Virus record (IMG/VR): IMGVR_UViG_3300023276_000002
Span: 1 to 39,843 of that record
DNA length: 39,843 nucleotides
Source: a virus
Reading direction: 5' to 3' (one strand)
In this document: in pieces, positions 28,325 through 35,564 of the stretch
Layout: each line of letters starts with the position of its first letter
Position numbering within the stretch: the stretch's first letter is position 1
The notes under the pieces: model-generated
Told to the model about the DNA's origin: nothing
The model's input: only the letters and a program-made list of their open reading frames with translations
The model's database searches: none
Program-made: the position numbers and the translations under genes

Positions 28325-29725
28325 ATGAAATTCCCATTTACAAAGAAAAAAGAAAGCGTTATCGAGTACACTGCTAAAAATCAACAAGCTGATAACTATT
28401 TAGGGCAAGTTTTAAATGCCGTTAGCCAAATATTCACGCGCGGAAGTAGCGGCTCGTTTGGTGTTTCGCCAAATGGCAAGCGAAACTTCAATGAATTGTT
28501 TGGCTATGGAGACGTGCTTTGCTTTGATGACTTCAAGGGCATGTATAAGCGCGGCGGCATAGCTAACACTGTTGTTGCCAAGGTTGCTAAATCATGTTGG
28601 CGTGATATGCCAGAGATTAAAGTTAACAATGATCTAGTTTTGGTCGATCAACTAAACGCGCTTAAAAAGGCTAAATTTTTCCGTGCTTTCGAGCGTGTTG
28701 ATATTGCCAATAGAATTGGCAGCTTTTCAGTTTTATTTGTTGGCATACCTGATGGGCTAGATCCATCACTTCCAATCGGTTCAGCAAATAAAGATAATTT
28801 CAAAGGCTTGTACTTTAACGTTTACGAAGAGGACGGCATCGAGGTTGTGCAATGGGATACTGATCCAGCATCACCTCGTTACAATCTACCTGTTATGTAC
28901 ACGCTTCAATCTCGCGTTAACGGCTATAGTAAATTAGCCGCTAACGTTTCAGCTATCAGAGTGCATTATTCACGTGTAGTACATCTTGCAGAGGGTGCGC
29001 TATCAAATAGCCTAGAGGGTTGCAGTGCTTTAGAAGCTCCTTGGAATGCCGTAACAGATAAAGAAAAAGTGCGCGGCTCAAGTGGCGAATCCTACTATAG
29101 AAATTCCCGTCAAAAATTAGCGCTTGAAGCTGCTGACGGCTCGAAGGTATCAACAAACAAAGAGGCAAGGGAAGCATTAAAAGAAAACGTTGAAAACTTC
29201 CAGAACGGCCTCGAAGATACTTTGCGCTTAAACAACATGAAAGCCAACATGCTACAGCCTGCAATGTCTAGCCCTCGTGATGCGTTTGATATTGCAGTAG
29301 AAGAGATCGCCGGAACAACTGGAATACCTGTTCGAATACTTACAACTAAAGCTGGTGGGAGTGTTACAGGCTCAGAAGATAAAGCAACTTGGAACGCGTT
29401 AGTAAATGACCGCCAAGAGCAAGAGTGTACGCCGTGGCTATTAGATGCATTATCAATACTTGACGAAGCTGGTATTTTAGAGCTACCTGACAATGCGGAA
29501 GTAATCTGGCCTGTGCAATCATCGCTAAGCGAAAAAGAAGCAAGCGAGTCGATGAAAAACAAAGCTGATGCGTTTAAATCAGCAACTGAAGGGCTTTCTA
29601 CTATCGGAGCTGATGAAGTGATTGCAGAGTCGGTATTTAAGGCTGTAGGGCTGGATGAAATAGAAACAGACGATATCGATCTAAGTGTCGATGATGATGA
29701 TTTAAACGATTCAATTGAGGAATAA
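28325..29725 (+). CDS. Portal protein (DUF1073 family)
   Basis: 466 residues with the DUF1073 portal pattern: a Gly/Ser stretch at the start, FDDFKGMYKRGGIANTVVAKVAKSCWRD (in parts, residues ~60-90), ...VHYSRVVHLAEGA... and ...EEIAGTTGIPVRIL... , TKAGGSVTGSEDKATW (in parts). It forms the dodecameric ring at the head vertex through which TerL pumps DNA. Follows TerL by 15 bases. C-terminus is acidic. Confidence 0.85.
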   Translation: MKFPFTKKKESVIEYTAKNQQADNYLGQVLNAVSQIFTRGSSGSFGVSPNGKRNFNELFGYGDVLCFDDFKGMYKRGGIANTVVAKVAKSCWRDMPEIKVNNDLVLVDQLNALKKAKFFRAFERVDIANRIGSFSVLFVGIPDGLDPSLPIGSANKDNFKGLYFNVYEEDGIEVVQWDTDPASPRYNLPVMYTLQSRVNGYSKLAANVSAIRVHYSRVVHLAEGALSNSLEGCSALEAPWNAVTDKEKVRGSSGESYYRNSRQKLALEAADGSKVSTNKEAREALKENVENFQNGLEDTLRLNNMKANMLQPAMSSPRDAFDIAVEEIAGTTGIPVRILTTKAGGSVTGSEDKATWNALVNDRQEQECTPWLLDALSILDEAGILELPDNAEVIWPVQSSLSEKEASESMKNKADAFKSATEGLSTIGADEVIAESVFKAVGLDEIETDDIDLSVDDDDLNDSIEE

Positions 29726-29727
29726 TT

Positions 29728-30021
29728 ATGGCTGATACAATACCTAACATAGTAATACAACCCGATACCATTACAGATATTTACGCCGACCCTGGCGTTA
29801 TTGCTGCTGGCATATCGGTTGGCGATAAAATTAACGCTGGTATGATTGGACAGGGTGTAGCGTCTTTTTATGCTGGCGCAGTTGCACCGGCAAAGATTGA
29901 CACAGCATCAGGTTATCGAGATCTGAAAGCAAACAAAGAAATTGTAAACGAAACTGGAGATTTAGGCGCGTTTGTCTATTCGCTATTGGGCTGTGAAATC
30001 AACGTTAAGGCGGCTGTATGA
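29728..30021 (+). CDS. Conserved small virion-associated-like protein
   Basis: 97 residues, GAGGAAT upstream. Resembles small conserved phage proteins placed before fibre-type genes: ITDIYADPGVIAAGISVGDKIN and MIGQGVASFYAGAV (in parts), ending in GCEINVKAAV. No biochemical role is known. The stop overlaps the next ATG (ATGA), so it is coupled to the fibre-type gene below. Confidence 0.6.
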   Translation: MADTIPNIVIQPDTITDIYADPGVIAAGISVGDKINAGMIGQGVASFYAGAVAPAKIDTASGYRDLKANKEIVNETGDLGAFVYSLLGCEINVKAAV

Positions 30022-31727
30022 GTTGGAATGATGCGGAATCAAATGCTAGCGGCACAGGCGGAGTTCCATCCCCTGATTCTGGAGTGCTGGCTGACAATGA
30101 AATGGTAAAGGCTAATCCTGGCGGCACGGAACTAGTGGGCACTGGTGATACAAACAGCGATACAGTGGTAGACTTTGGAAGCAAGGATATAGTAACCACT
30201 GGACTAATGAACTCTGGAACTGGCACCTTTAGGCTTGGTGACGCTCATGATATATCTTCCGGCGGTGAGAATGTCATATTTACAAATCTTGTAGACAATC
30301 ACCACTTTAGCCCGACATGGATTGACAACCAGACAAACGAGTCAACATCAAGGTTTACTGTTGGAATTGAACAGGAGTCCAGTAGAGAGCTAAGCAAGGC
30401 AGATGTTCTTATAAACCCAACGTGGATTTCCAATCCAAATCAAGATTTGCGTATCGTGAAAGTAACACTTGAGGCGGACGTCACCATAACCAATGTGAAT
30501 GCGTCGGTGAAGCGTGACGGAAAAGACTTCTTCAGTGTTAAGCTAGGAACCCTTACTGCTGATGTTGAAACGGTTATAGACCTACAAAACACAGTAGGTA
30601 ATGTTCCTGTTGATGCTTTTGTAGGTGGGAACTATGAGTTTAGTGTTTCCAGTGCAGATGGCGATGTGCGTCTTAAGGGAAACTTAACAACTGGATTACC
30701 ATTCTTTAAGGTCGGATTCTTTGATTTTATAGACGACCCAGTAGTACAGAATCGAACCAACAGCACGTTAGGTATGAACTTTGTTATTGATGAAGATAAT
30801 ATGATTTCTGACTCACCAACTAAAATACCTACGCAGCAGTCGGTTAAAAAGTATGTCGATGACTCAGTTACGGCTCAATTGCAGTACAAGGGTGGTTATG
30901 ATGCATCAACAAACACGCCAAACCTTGAGACCGCGCCAACTGGAGTGATAACTGGATATTTTTATACGGTTACCGTTGCTGGCGACTTCTTTTCAGTGCC
31001 TGTATTGGTTGGCGATGCTTTGATTTCGGAAGTTGACGACCCACAAGTAGAGGGGGATTGGACAATACTCAACCGCAACCTTGACGCTGCAACAATTAAG
31101 GCGTTGTACGAATCAAATCCAGATACAAATGCATTTACTGATGCAGAGAAAACAAAAGTTAGTGAAATCACAAACACTGGCTCTGGGGTTGTCATGTCAA
31201 CTATAGAGCGAAGTAAGTTATCGGCGCTACCAACACTACTACAGATCAATAACACTAACGGTTATGAGATTTCAACAGATAGCTCTACAAAGACGGTTGA
31301 TGAAATAGCAGCGGCAGCCGGCGTCCAGACTAAAATAACAAACGATGGGCTTGGTGGTAACGAGTCTAATCTCCCGTCAACTGTGGTTGAATTTATTAAT
31401 CATCCAGATGGTGAAGCAATACTTGACCAGGAGGACGGCGTTTACAGCATAACATTGCGAATATTTACAAGGCCATCCGTTAGAGATAAACGCTATTTGA
31501 TTGAGTTTATAGCGCAGAACGGTGGATCACCAATATCTATATTCTCAAGAAATTTGAGATTTGCAAAAGACCTTGCAGACGAAGATGTGTCGATATCGTT
31601 TTCAATACCAGCAACAGCGGCTATTGTTGGGTTGCCTATTTCTGTTTACATGACACCAATAGGGGCTAGCGCAATAATTTGGGGTCAAACATTATCTGTT
31701 ATTAAAAATAACGCTCCAATCACGTAG
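30018..31727 (+). CDS. Second fibre-type / virion appendage protein
   Basis: 569 residues. A beta-rich, Gly/Ser/Thr-rich first half, then a fibre motif TKIPTQQSVKKYVDDSV near residues 270-286, followed by a beta-rich region resembling fibre shaft or head-fibre domains (YKGGYDAST, GDALISEVDDP), and a C-terminal domain (about 450-569). The gene is placed between portal and head morphogenesis genes, so it may be a head fibre or an extra receptor-binding protein. Distinct from the tail fibre at 8625. Confidence 0.6.
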   Translation: MSWNDAESNASGTGGVPSPDSGVLADNEMVKANPGGTELVGTGDTNSDTVVDFGSKDIVTTGLMNSGTGTFRLGDAHDISSGGENVIFTNLVDNHHFSPTWIDNQTNESTSRFTVGIEQESSRELSKADVLINPTWISNPNQDLRIVKVTLEADVTITNVNASVKRDGKDFFSVKLGTLTADVETVIDLQNTVGNVPVDAFVGGNYEFSVSSADGDVRLKGNLTTGLPFFKVGFFDFIDDPVVQNRTNSTLGMNFVIDEDNMISDSPTKIPTQQSVKKYVDDSVTAQLQYKGGYDASTNTPNLETAPTGVITGYFYTVTVAGDFFSVPVLVGDALISEVDDPQVEGDWTILNRNLDAATIKALYESNPDTNAFTDAEKTKVSEITNTGSGVVMSTIERSKLSALPTLLQINNTNGYEISTDSSTKTVDEIAAAAGVQTKITNDGLGGNESNLPSTVVEFINHPDGEAILDQEDGVYSITLRIFTRPSVRDKRYLIEFIAQNGGSPISIFSRNLRFAKDLADEDVSISFSIPATAAIVGLPISVYMTPIGASAIIWGQTLSVIKNNAPIT

Positions 31728-31742
31728 TAAAATTGCATGTAA

Positions 31743-31776
31743 CAAAAAGCCGCGCTTATGAGCGCGGCTAGTTTTT
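31743..31776. terminator. Bidirectional terminator
   Basis: AGCCGCGCT, loop TATG, AGCGCGGCT (31748-31769) with T-runs on both sides: GTTTTT on plus, and five T directly on minus. It ends both the portal/fibre operon and the converging leftward accessory gene. Confidence 0.85.
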
Positions 31777-31790
31777 AGTTTGCTATTTAG

Positions 31791-31991
31791 CTAGTCCCAG
31801 CAACTCAACTCCTCGTAAACAGCCTCTTCAGCATCTTCGCGTATAGTGCTCCATTCTGCACAGTCAAAGAAGTTATCAAACGAATCTGAATAATTCCAGC
31901 TCCAGCTCAATCCATACCCGTGATTGCGCATTGTTTTATAAAAGTAATACGCGACTATAATTCTAAACAACCACCATTTAATGCTGTTCAT
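31791..31991 (-). CDS. Small aromatic-rich hypothetical protein
   Basis: 66 residues; AAGGAG before the ATG. Aromatic and membrane-prone at the N-terminus (IKWWLFRIIVAYYFYKTM), then Trp/Asp-rich (SWSWNYSDSFDNFFDC). No family recognised. First gene of a leftward island between structural genes, hence probably accessory. Confidence 0.6.
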   Translation of the reverse strand: MNSIKWWLFRIIVAYYFYKTMRNHGYGLSWSWNYSDSFDNFFDCAEWSTIREDAEEAVYEELSCWD

Positions 31992-32021
31992 ATTTATCTC
32001 CTTAATCAGTTAACTGGTAAC

Positions 32022-32438
32022 TTACAGTTTAATTCCGGCAAGCATCCCGTGAGATTGCAGGCATTTAATCCAAATTGTGTCGTGACTCATTCCATTCTTG
32101 CTTAGCAGTTTCGACACCTCTTCAACCTGCTTTTCTTCGGCAATATCCAGCTCCGATTTAAAAGCGTGGAGCGCCACGAATTCAGACTTATCGATAGCCA
32201 AGCAATGCCCATCTTTATCTAAACCGCAGTATTCAAGCTCGGTTTCAAATTTAAGCGTAAATTCCGCAACTGTAAGGCCGTTTATATTGCACCGATACTC
32301 TATGCGGTATCTTTCGTCAACTGGTGGTGTGGCGCCTACGCCTTTGAAATTAACATCAGCTCCCTTTACTGGATAATCTTCACCCATTACCTTTGCAATC
32401 TCCTGTGAATCGGTGATAACTTGCTGTTCATTGTTCAT
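32022..32438 (-). CDS. Hypothetical accessory protein
   Basis: 138 residues; AAAGGAAAG before the ATG. Acidic, mixed alpha/beta with several Cys and a Lys-rich end. Sections such as YRIEYRCNINGLTVAEFTLKFE are strongly beta. I do not recognise the family. Located in a leftward island that interrupts the head operon, so it probably modifies host takeover or defence and not the virion. A short frame lies upstream (32477-32608). Confidence 0.55.
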   Translation of the reverse strand: MNNEQQVITDSQEIAKVMGEDYPVKGADVNFKGVGATPPVDERYRIEYRCNINGLTVAEFTLKFETELEYCGLDKDGHCLAIDKSEFVALHAFKSELDIAEEKQVEEVSKLLSKNGMSHDTIWIKCLQSHGMLAGIKL

Positions 32439-32476
32439 TTTGCTTTCCTTTTATTTAAACGTACCACATTATCAGC

Positions 32477-32608
32477 CTAAACTTTATTTAGTGCCAGACG
32501 GTAATATCTATCGGTTATTGGGTATTGATAGGTTTCATCTTCTTTCCTTCGTTGGTTAATTAATGCTCTTTGGTGAATTAAACTTACAATAAACCCTTTT
32601 TCCCCCAT
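32477..32608 (-). CDS. Short protein-like frame upstream of the accessory gene (possibly truncated)
   Basis: 43 residues from ATG 32608, with no clear ribosome site; the open frame extends upstream to 32653 without another start. The sequence is protein-like: MGEKGFIVSLIHQRALINQR, then acid/basic and PITDRYYRLALNKV (split here). It could be a real small gene, or the C-terminal piece of a decayed one. It overlaps no other called gene. Confidence 0.4.
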   Translation of the reverse strand: MGEKGFIVSLIHQRALINQRRKEDETYQYPITDRYYRLALNKV

Positions 32609-32941
32609 CTGATAACTATCTAAGCTTGAAGTAATTGCTTGTCTAGTGAGCTATAAAATAACTATATCTATCAAATTGGTCTAATTACTTAGACGGGTAC
32701 TAAACTTTCCCCCACCAGCTTTATTTCTAAAGCTTGTAACACGATAATTTGTGAAACCTGATCCGCAATACACGGCTCAAAATTGGGACTATGTTGCAAA
32801 GGGCAAGCAGAGCATAGATTTAATTACAATTCTGTTTGTATAGCAATATCGCAACAGCTTTGATGCTCAAACAAGGATTTAGTTTATCGTGGTAAACCGC
32901 TTTATAAAGACACGGTTAATTCATGCTGGAATGACAGATAT

Positions 32942-33009
32942 AAAAAAAGCTTAGAGAAAGCACCGTGGGGGAAACCAAATAAATTGGCGCGGTGTTTCGT
33001 CTAAGCTTT
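32942..33009 (-). terminator. Large hairpin terminator downstream of the 33078 gene
   Basis: On the minus strand AAAGCTTAGA pairs with TCTAAGCTTT (32946-32955, 33000-33009), extended by GAAA/TTTC and CACCG/CGGTG with one-base bulges on each side, then a T-run (32942-32948). The loop contains a further CCAA/TTGG stem and the GTGGGGGAAA repeat. Far longer than the other terminators here. Confidence 0.65.
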
Positions 33010-33077
33010 CTTGTTAATTCATTCCCCAACAAATCAACACAACAATATTAGCTCACATTGTCCATTATGTAAACCAA

Positions 33078-33392
33078 TTACCACTTACCATATAAACAAA
33101 GCTTTTCTATGTCGCATATACTGTCCATTCCGAAAGTTTTCTTTGCGCGCTTTTTTACTTCAAGTTTAGCCAGAGCGTTAAGCTGTGTTTTTGTTGCGTA
33201 AAAGTGACCATAATCTTTATGTCGAGTTATCATACTCTTGTTGAACAGTTGATTAATTCGAGATGCACAGGTTGCGGCCTTGACGTTGTAGCCTGCCGCA
33301 GTTAGTCGATTAAACAAGATGTCTTTATTAAATCGCTCCATAGGTCGTATAACCTTTGCGATTGCTTTGCCTGTAATTGTATCGGTAGTCAT
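33078..33392 (-). CDS. Hypothetical protein, winged-helix-like
   Basis: 104 residues. ILFNRLTAAGYNVKAATCASRINQLFNKSMITRH (in parts, residues ~25-58) looks like a winged helix with DNA-binding potential, followed by a basic helix and a short Cys-containing end. It is the only gene of the leftward transcript from the 33.4 kb intergenic region, whose TATTGATAGG-type repeats may be its operators. No named family. Confidence 0.5.
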   Translation of the reverse strand: MTTDTITGKAIAKVIRPMERFNKDILFNRLTAAGYNVKAATCASRINQLFNKSMITRHKDYGHFYATKTQLNALAKLEVKKRAKKTFGMDSICDIEKLCLYGKW

Positions 33393-33412
33393 TTTAAACC
33401 CCTGTTAAGTTG

Positions 33413-33475
33413 TTTTGATAGGCAAATAATAGCCTTATCAATAATTATTACCAATCGTTTATTCCTATCAATAAT
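33413..33475. promoter_or_regulatory. Cluster of TATTGATAGG-type repeats between divergent genes
   Basis: TTTTGATAGG (33413-33422), CCTTATCAATAAT (33433-33445) and CCTATCAATAAT (33464-33475) lie in the divergent region between the 33078 gene and the head morphogenesis gene. The same motif occurs at 32523-32532 and 34687-34697. Probably an operator set; protein unknown. Confidence 0.45.
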
Positions 33476-33522
33476 GAAATTAATAGCGAAATACTTTATA
33501 CTTGAGCGATACAAAAGGATGA

Positions 33523-34377
33523 ATGAAAATGTCAATTACATCTAACCCCAACAAATCCAAGACGATTGAGAAAGCATGGAACCGTGAAATATCACGTAAA
33601 TTCGCAGAGCTTAAAGCTTACATGATTACTATTCCGCTAACTTCGATTGTTACTAATGTAAACGCAGAGCAGCAAGCGCAGATTAACGCTTTCATGGCTA
33701 AGTTTGACGCTCGCGCAATTGGTATATTTTTAGATGAGCCTTGGCAATCAAAATACCAAACAGAAGCATATAAGCGCGGCATAGAACGAACTGACAGAGA
33801 AATTAAATCAATACTTACAGCGCAAGAAGCCGCAAAGCTACCCACTCTTGACGTTGGCGCTACGGCTCTAATTAACACCGCTGTGCATTCTAATGAATTG
33901 GATTTCCTGCACGACAGAGCCAATGTAAAGCTTAAAAAGTGGATAGATGAAATGCTATTCGACACGCGTAATATTTTACACGAGCAAATGGGTATTGTTT
34001 CAGTCGACGATATTCACGAAGCAATTACAGATAGAATAAACGTTACCACAAGCCGAGCAAGGGTGATTAATGTCACTGAGGTTGCGCAAGCCAGCCAAAG
34101 AAGTGTGATTAAAGAGGCGCAAGAAGTAAACGCGCAAACAGATCAAGATTTAGAAGTGCAATGGATCACCAAAAACGATTCTGTCGTCCGCCACTTACAC
34201 GCAAGGTGGCATAGGATAATAATGAGCCTAGAGCAAGCTGCGAGAAACGTTACAATCAGCCCTTGGAATTGCCGTTGTGGACTTAAAGTTGTTATTAGAG
34301 CAAGGCAGTCTAATCGTGTAACTAAGATTTACGCGCAACAAAGAAAAGTATTGATGCAGACTGAAAAGGCAGCTTAA
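33523..34377 (+). CDS. Head morphogenesis protein (SPP1 gp7 / Mu F-like)
   Basis: 284 residues; AAAAGGA before the ATG. The family pattern is present: an N-terminal helical half, then RVINVTEVAQASQRS and, near the end, RHLHARWHRI...SPWNCRCGL, with the Trp-x-Cys-x-Cys motif of the Mu gpF / SPP1 gp7 group. It would be a minor head protein needed for assembly. Unusually it lies about 3.8 kb after the portal gene, with a leftward island between them. A short plus-strand reading frame continues in the -1 frame after its stop. Confidence 0.75.
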   Translation: MKMSITSNPNKSKTIEKAWNREISRKFAELKAYMITIPLTSIVTNVNAEQQAQINAFMAKFDARAIGIFLDEPWQSKYQTEAYKRGIERTDREIKSILTAQEAAKLPTLDVGATALINTAVHSNELDFLHDRANVKLKKWIDEMLFDTRNILHEQMGIVSVDDIHEAITDRINVTTSRARVINVTEVAQASQRSVIKEAQEVNAQTDQDLEVQWITKNDSVVRHLHARWHRIIMSLEQAARNVTISPWNCRCGLKVVIRARQSNRVTKIYAQQRKVLMQTEKAA

Positions 34378-34417
34378 AAGCCCCTGCACGAACAGAGGCT
34401 AGATTTAAGGCTGAAAG

Positions 34418-34434
34418 AAAAGCGCTGTTAGCGC
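34418..34434 (-). terminator. Intrinsic terminator of the 34453 gene
   Basis: On the minus strand GCGCT, loop AAC, AGCGC followed by TTTTCTTT. Lies just past the stop of the small leftward gene. Confidence 0.65.
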
Positions 34435-34452
34435 AAGAGAATAAATAAACTG

Positions 34453-34599
34453 TTAAACCTGTCCCATAGTAACAACCTTTGCATCGCCTCGAGTGCTGGC
34501 AAGTTTGTCAGCATCTCCTCGACTAAGGTTACTACCAATCGTTGTATGGGTTGGATGTGCGCAATTACTGTTCGGATAAACTACTTTGTAAATATTCAT
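34453..34599 (-). CDS. Small hypothetical protein
   Basis: 48 residues; AGGAG eight bases before the ATG. Polar with a short repeat-like NLSRGDADKLASTRGDAK. No family recognised. It is a single-gene leftward unit with its own terminator (34418-34434), inside the second accessory island. Missed by normal size cut-offs. Confidence 0.6.
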   Translation of the reverse strand: MNIYKVVYPNSNCAHPTHTTIGSNLSRGDADKLASTRGDAKVVTMGQV

Positions 34600-34655
34600 A
34601 TTAACTCCTGTTGATTAACTTACCGTTACGTTAACAATAGCAACGGGTGATTATA

Positions 34656-34686
34656 GCGCCAATCGTTTGTTTCTATTGATTGGCGC
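34656..34686. promoter_or_regulatory. Perfect inverted repeat (possible operator)
   Basis: GCGCCAATC (34656-34664) and GATTGGCGC (34678-34686), 9-bp arms, 13 bases apart, with no T-run on either side. The inner bases resemble the 33451-33470 region (CCAATCGTTT plus CTAT). Directly before it is a TATAAT-like sequence on the minus strand, so it may sit at a promoter. Confidence 0.4.
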
Positions 34687-34697
34687 TTATTGATAGG

Positions 34698-34886
34698 TTA
34701 AATTTCTTCCATTTCAAAGCGAACAAGGTCGGTTCCCTCTATTCTATTTGCGCCAGTAATGCGCCATACTCTAGCTTCTAGCGCCCAATCTAGCCCTTTC
34801 TCTATATTGTCGATAATCGCTCTATATAGTGGTGTATTGATGCCTACCCGCATTGTGCGCGTTAGCTTTCCTGTTAGTTTAGCCAT
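34698..34886 (-). CDS. Small hypothetical protein
   Basis: 62 residues. Basic N-terminal part (KLTGKLTRTMRVGINTP), then alpha/beta and an acidic end (DLVRFEMEEI). No recognised family. Last gene of the leftward set 34698-35423. Its stop codon touches a TTATTGATAGG element at 34687-34697. Confidence 0.55.
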   Translation of the reverse strand: MAKLTGKLTRTMRVGINTPLYRAIIDNIEKGLDWALEARVWRITGANRIEGTDLVRFEMEEI

Positions 34887-34903
34887 TGCTTAATCCTTTT
34901 TGC

Positions 34904-35269
34904 TTAATTTGCTTTCAATATGCATTCAATAACAGCCTTTGGTATTAACGACTCATCAACATTAAATAACGAAACCTCATAATCGCCAGTTAACCCCATT
35001 ATAGATACTGTGCAACACGGTATGTCATGGCTTCCATTTCCATCCACGCCGCGATCAAATTGGTCGTAGTGATTAACGCTAACACGGTACTTATCACGAG
35101 CAGCGCAGTTTAAAGCTACGTCGGTGATTGGGTTGTATTTATCTGACAACACAGATGATAAAACATCTGCTGGCGAATCGCATATAAGCGCGCCATTTTG
35201 AATAACGACATCAACACCCTCCAGCTCTGCAAAAGCCTTGCTCAATTCCAAGTCTGTTTTATTTTTCAT
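34904..35269 (-). CDS. NinX/DUF2591-like protein (second copy type)
   Basis: 121 residues from ATG 35269; the TTG at 35275 is also possible. Core YNPITDVALNCAARDKYRVSVNH and the ending SLIPKAVIECILKAN (in pieces) follow the NinX / DUF2591-like phage pattern, also seen in a more diverged form at 24950. Function of the family is unknown. It overlaps the RHH-like small gene upstream (shared ATGAAAAATAA). Confidence 0.5.
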   Translation of the reverse strand: MKNKTDLELSKAFAELEGVDVVIQNGALICDSPADVLSSVLSDKYNPITDVALNCAARDKYRVSVNHYDQFDRGVDGNGSHDIPCCTVSIMGLTGDYEVSLFNVDESLIPKAVIECILKAN

Positions 35270-35423
35270 TGTCAATCTTCTCCTGTATTAGCGCACGAAT
35301 AACACCTGCCTTTGAACCACCTGTCTTTGCTGCTTGCCACACCAAGTAATTGTTTTGGGCTTCTGTTGCGTCAAAAGTCGCCACCTTAACCATAACTTTT
35401 TTAACTTGCTTTTTGTCTTTCAT
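35259..35423 (-). CDS. Small basic protein, possible DNA-binding
   Basis: 54 residues; GGAGG in front of the ATG. Basic N-terminus (KDKKQVKKVMVKVAT), then helices ending RALIQEKIDNEK, which resembles the second half of small ribbon-helix-helix proteins. First gene of the leftward unit behind the promoter at 35451-35479, so it could be its autoregulator. Its end overlaps the next gene. Not seen by size-limited calling. Confidence 0.5.
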   Translation of the reverse strand: MKDKKQVKKVMVKVATFDATEAQNNYLVWQAAKTGGSKAGVIRALIQEKIDNEK

Positions 35424-35450
35424 TTACGCCTCCGTTAATTTGGTTTATTA

Positions 35451-35479
35451 ACAATAGCACTATGCTCATATGAAAGCAA
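35451..35479 (-). promoter_or_regulatory. Promoter of the second leftward accessory island
   Basis: On the minus strand TTGCTT (35474-35479), 17-base spacer, TATTGT (35451-35456). It faces away from the strong plus promoter at 35504. Confidence 0.55.
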
Positions 35480-35503
35480 TGCGAAAGATATATGTAAATT
35501 ATA

Positions 35504-35532
35504 TTGACAGCATGTCCCATTAGGCATATATT
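35504..35532 (+). promoter_or_regulatory. Strong sigma-70 promoter before the 340-residue gene
   Basis: TTGACA (35504-35509), 17 bases, TATATT (35527-35532), followed within about 30 bases by GGGAAGG and the ATG at 35565. One of the strongest promoters seen here. Confidence 0.8.
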
Positions 35533-35564
35533 TAGCTCAACCAATAACCAAAGAGGGAAGGATT

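Larger units (their letters stand above)
32440..33060. other. Gene-poor stretch with inverted repeats and coding remnants
   Basis: No complete gene was found apart from the small frame at 32477-32608. TTTCCCCCAC (32706-32715) and GTGGGGGAAA (32965-32974) are a perfect 10-bp inverted repeat about 250 bases apart, with partly matching flanks (AGCTTT, AAGCTT). A plus-strand frame 32864-33004 has protein-like composition (VYRGKPLYKDTVNSCWNDRY in part); an overlapping frame from GTG at 32751 has three in-frame TAG codons. This looks like decayed coding or a small mobile relic; not resolved. Confidence 0.5.

Noticed and set aside
29110-29760. Minus-strand open frame of 216 codons over the portal gene
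   Set aside because: Serine-rich shadow of the portal reading frame with no start signal.
32751-33018. Amber-recoded gene with three in-frame TAG codons
   Set aside because: Several genes here end in TAG, so TAG is a true stop in this phage; the frame also lacks a ribosome site. Left as a remnant in the 32440-33060 entry.
34656-34686. Terminator for the 34698 gene
   Set aside because: The stem is perfect but there is no T-run on either strand; kept only as a possible operator.
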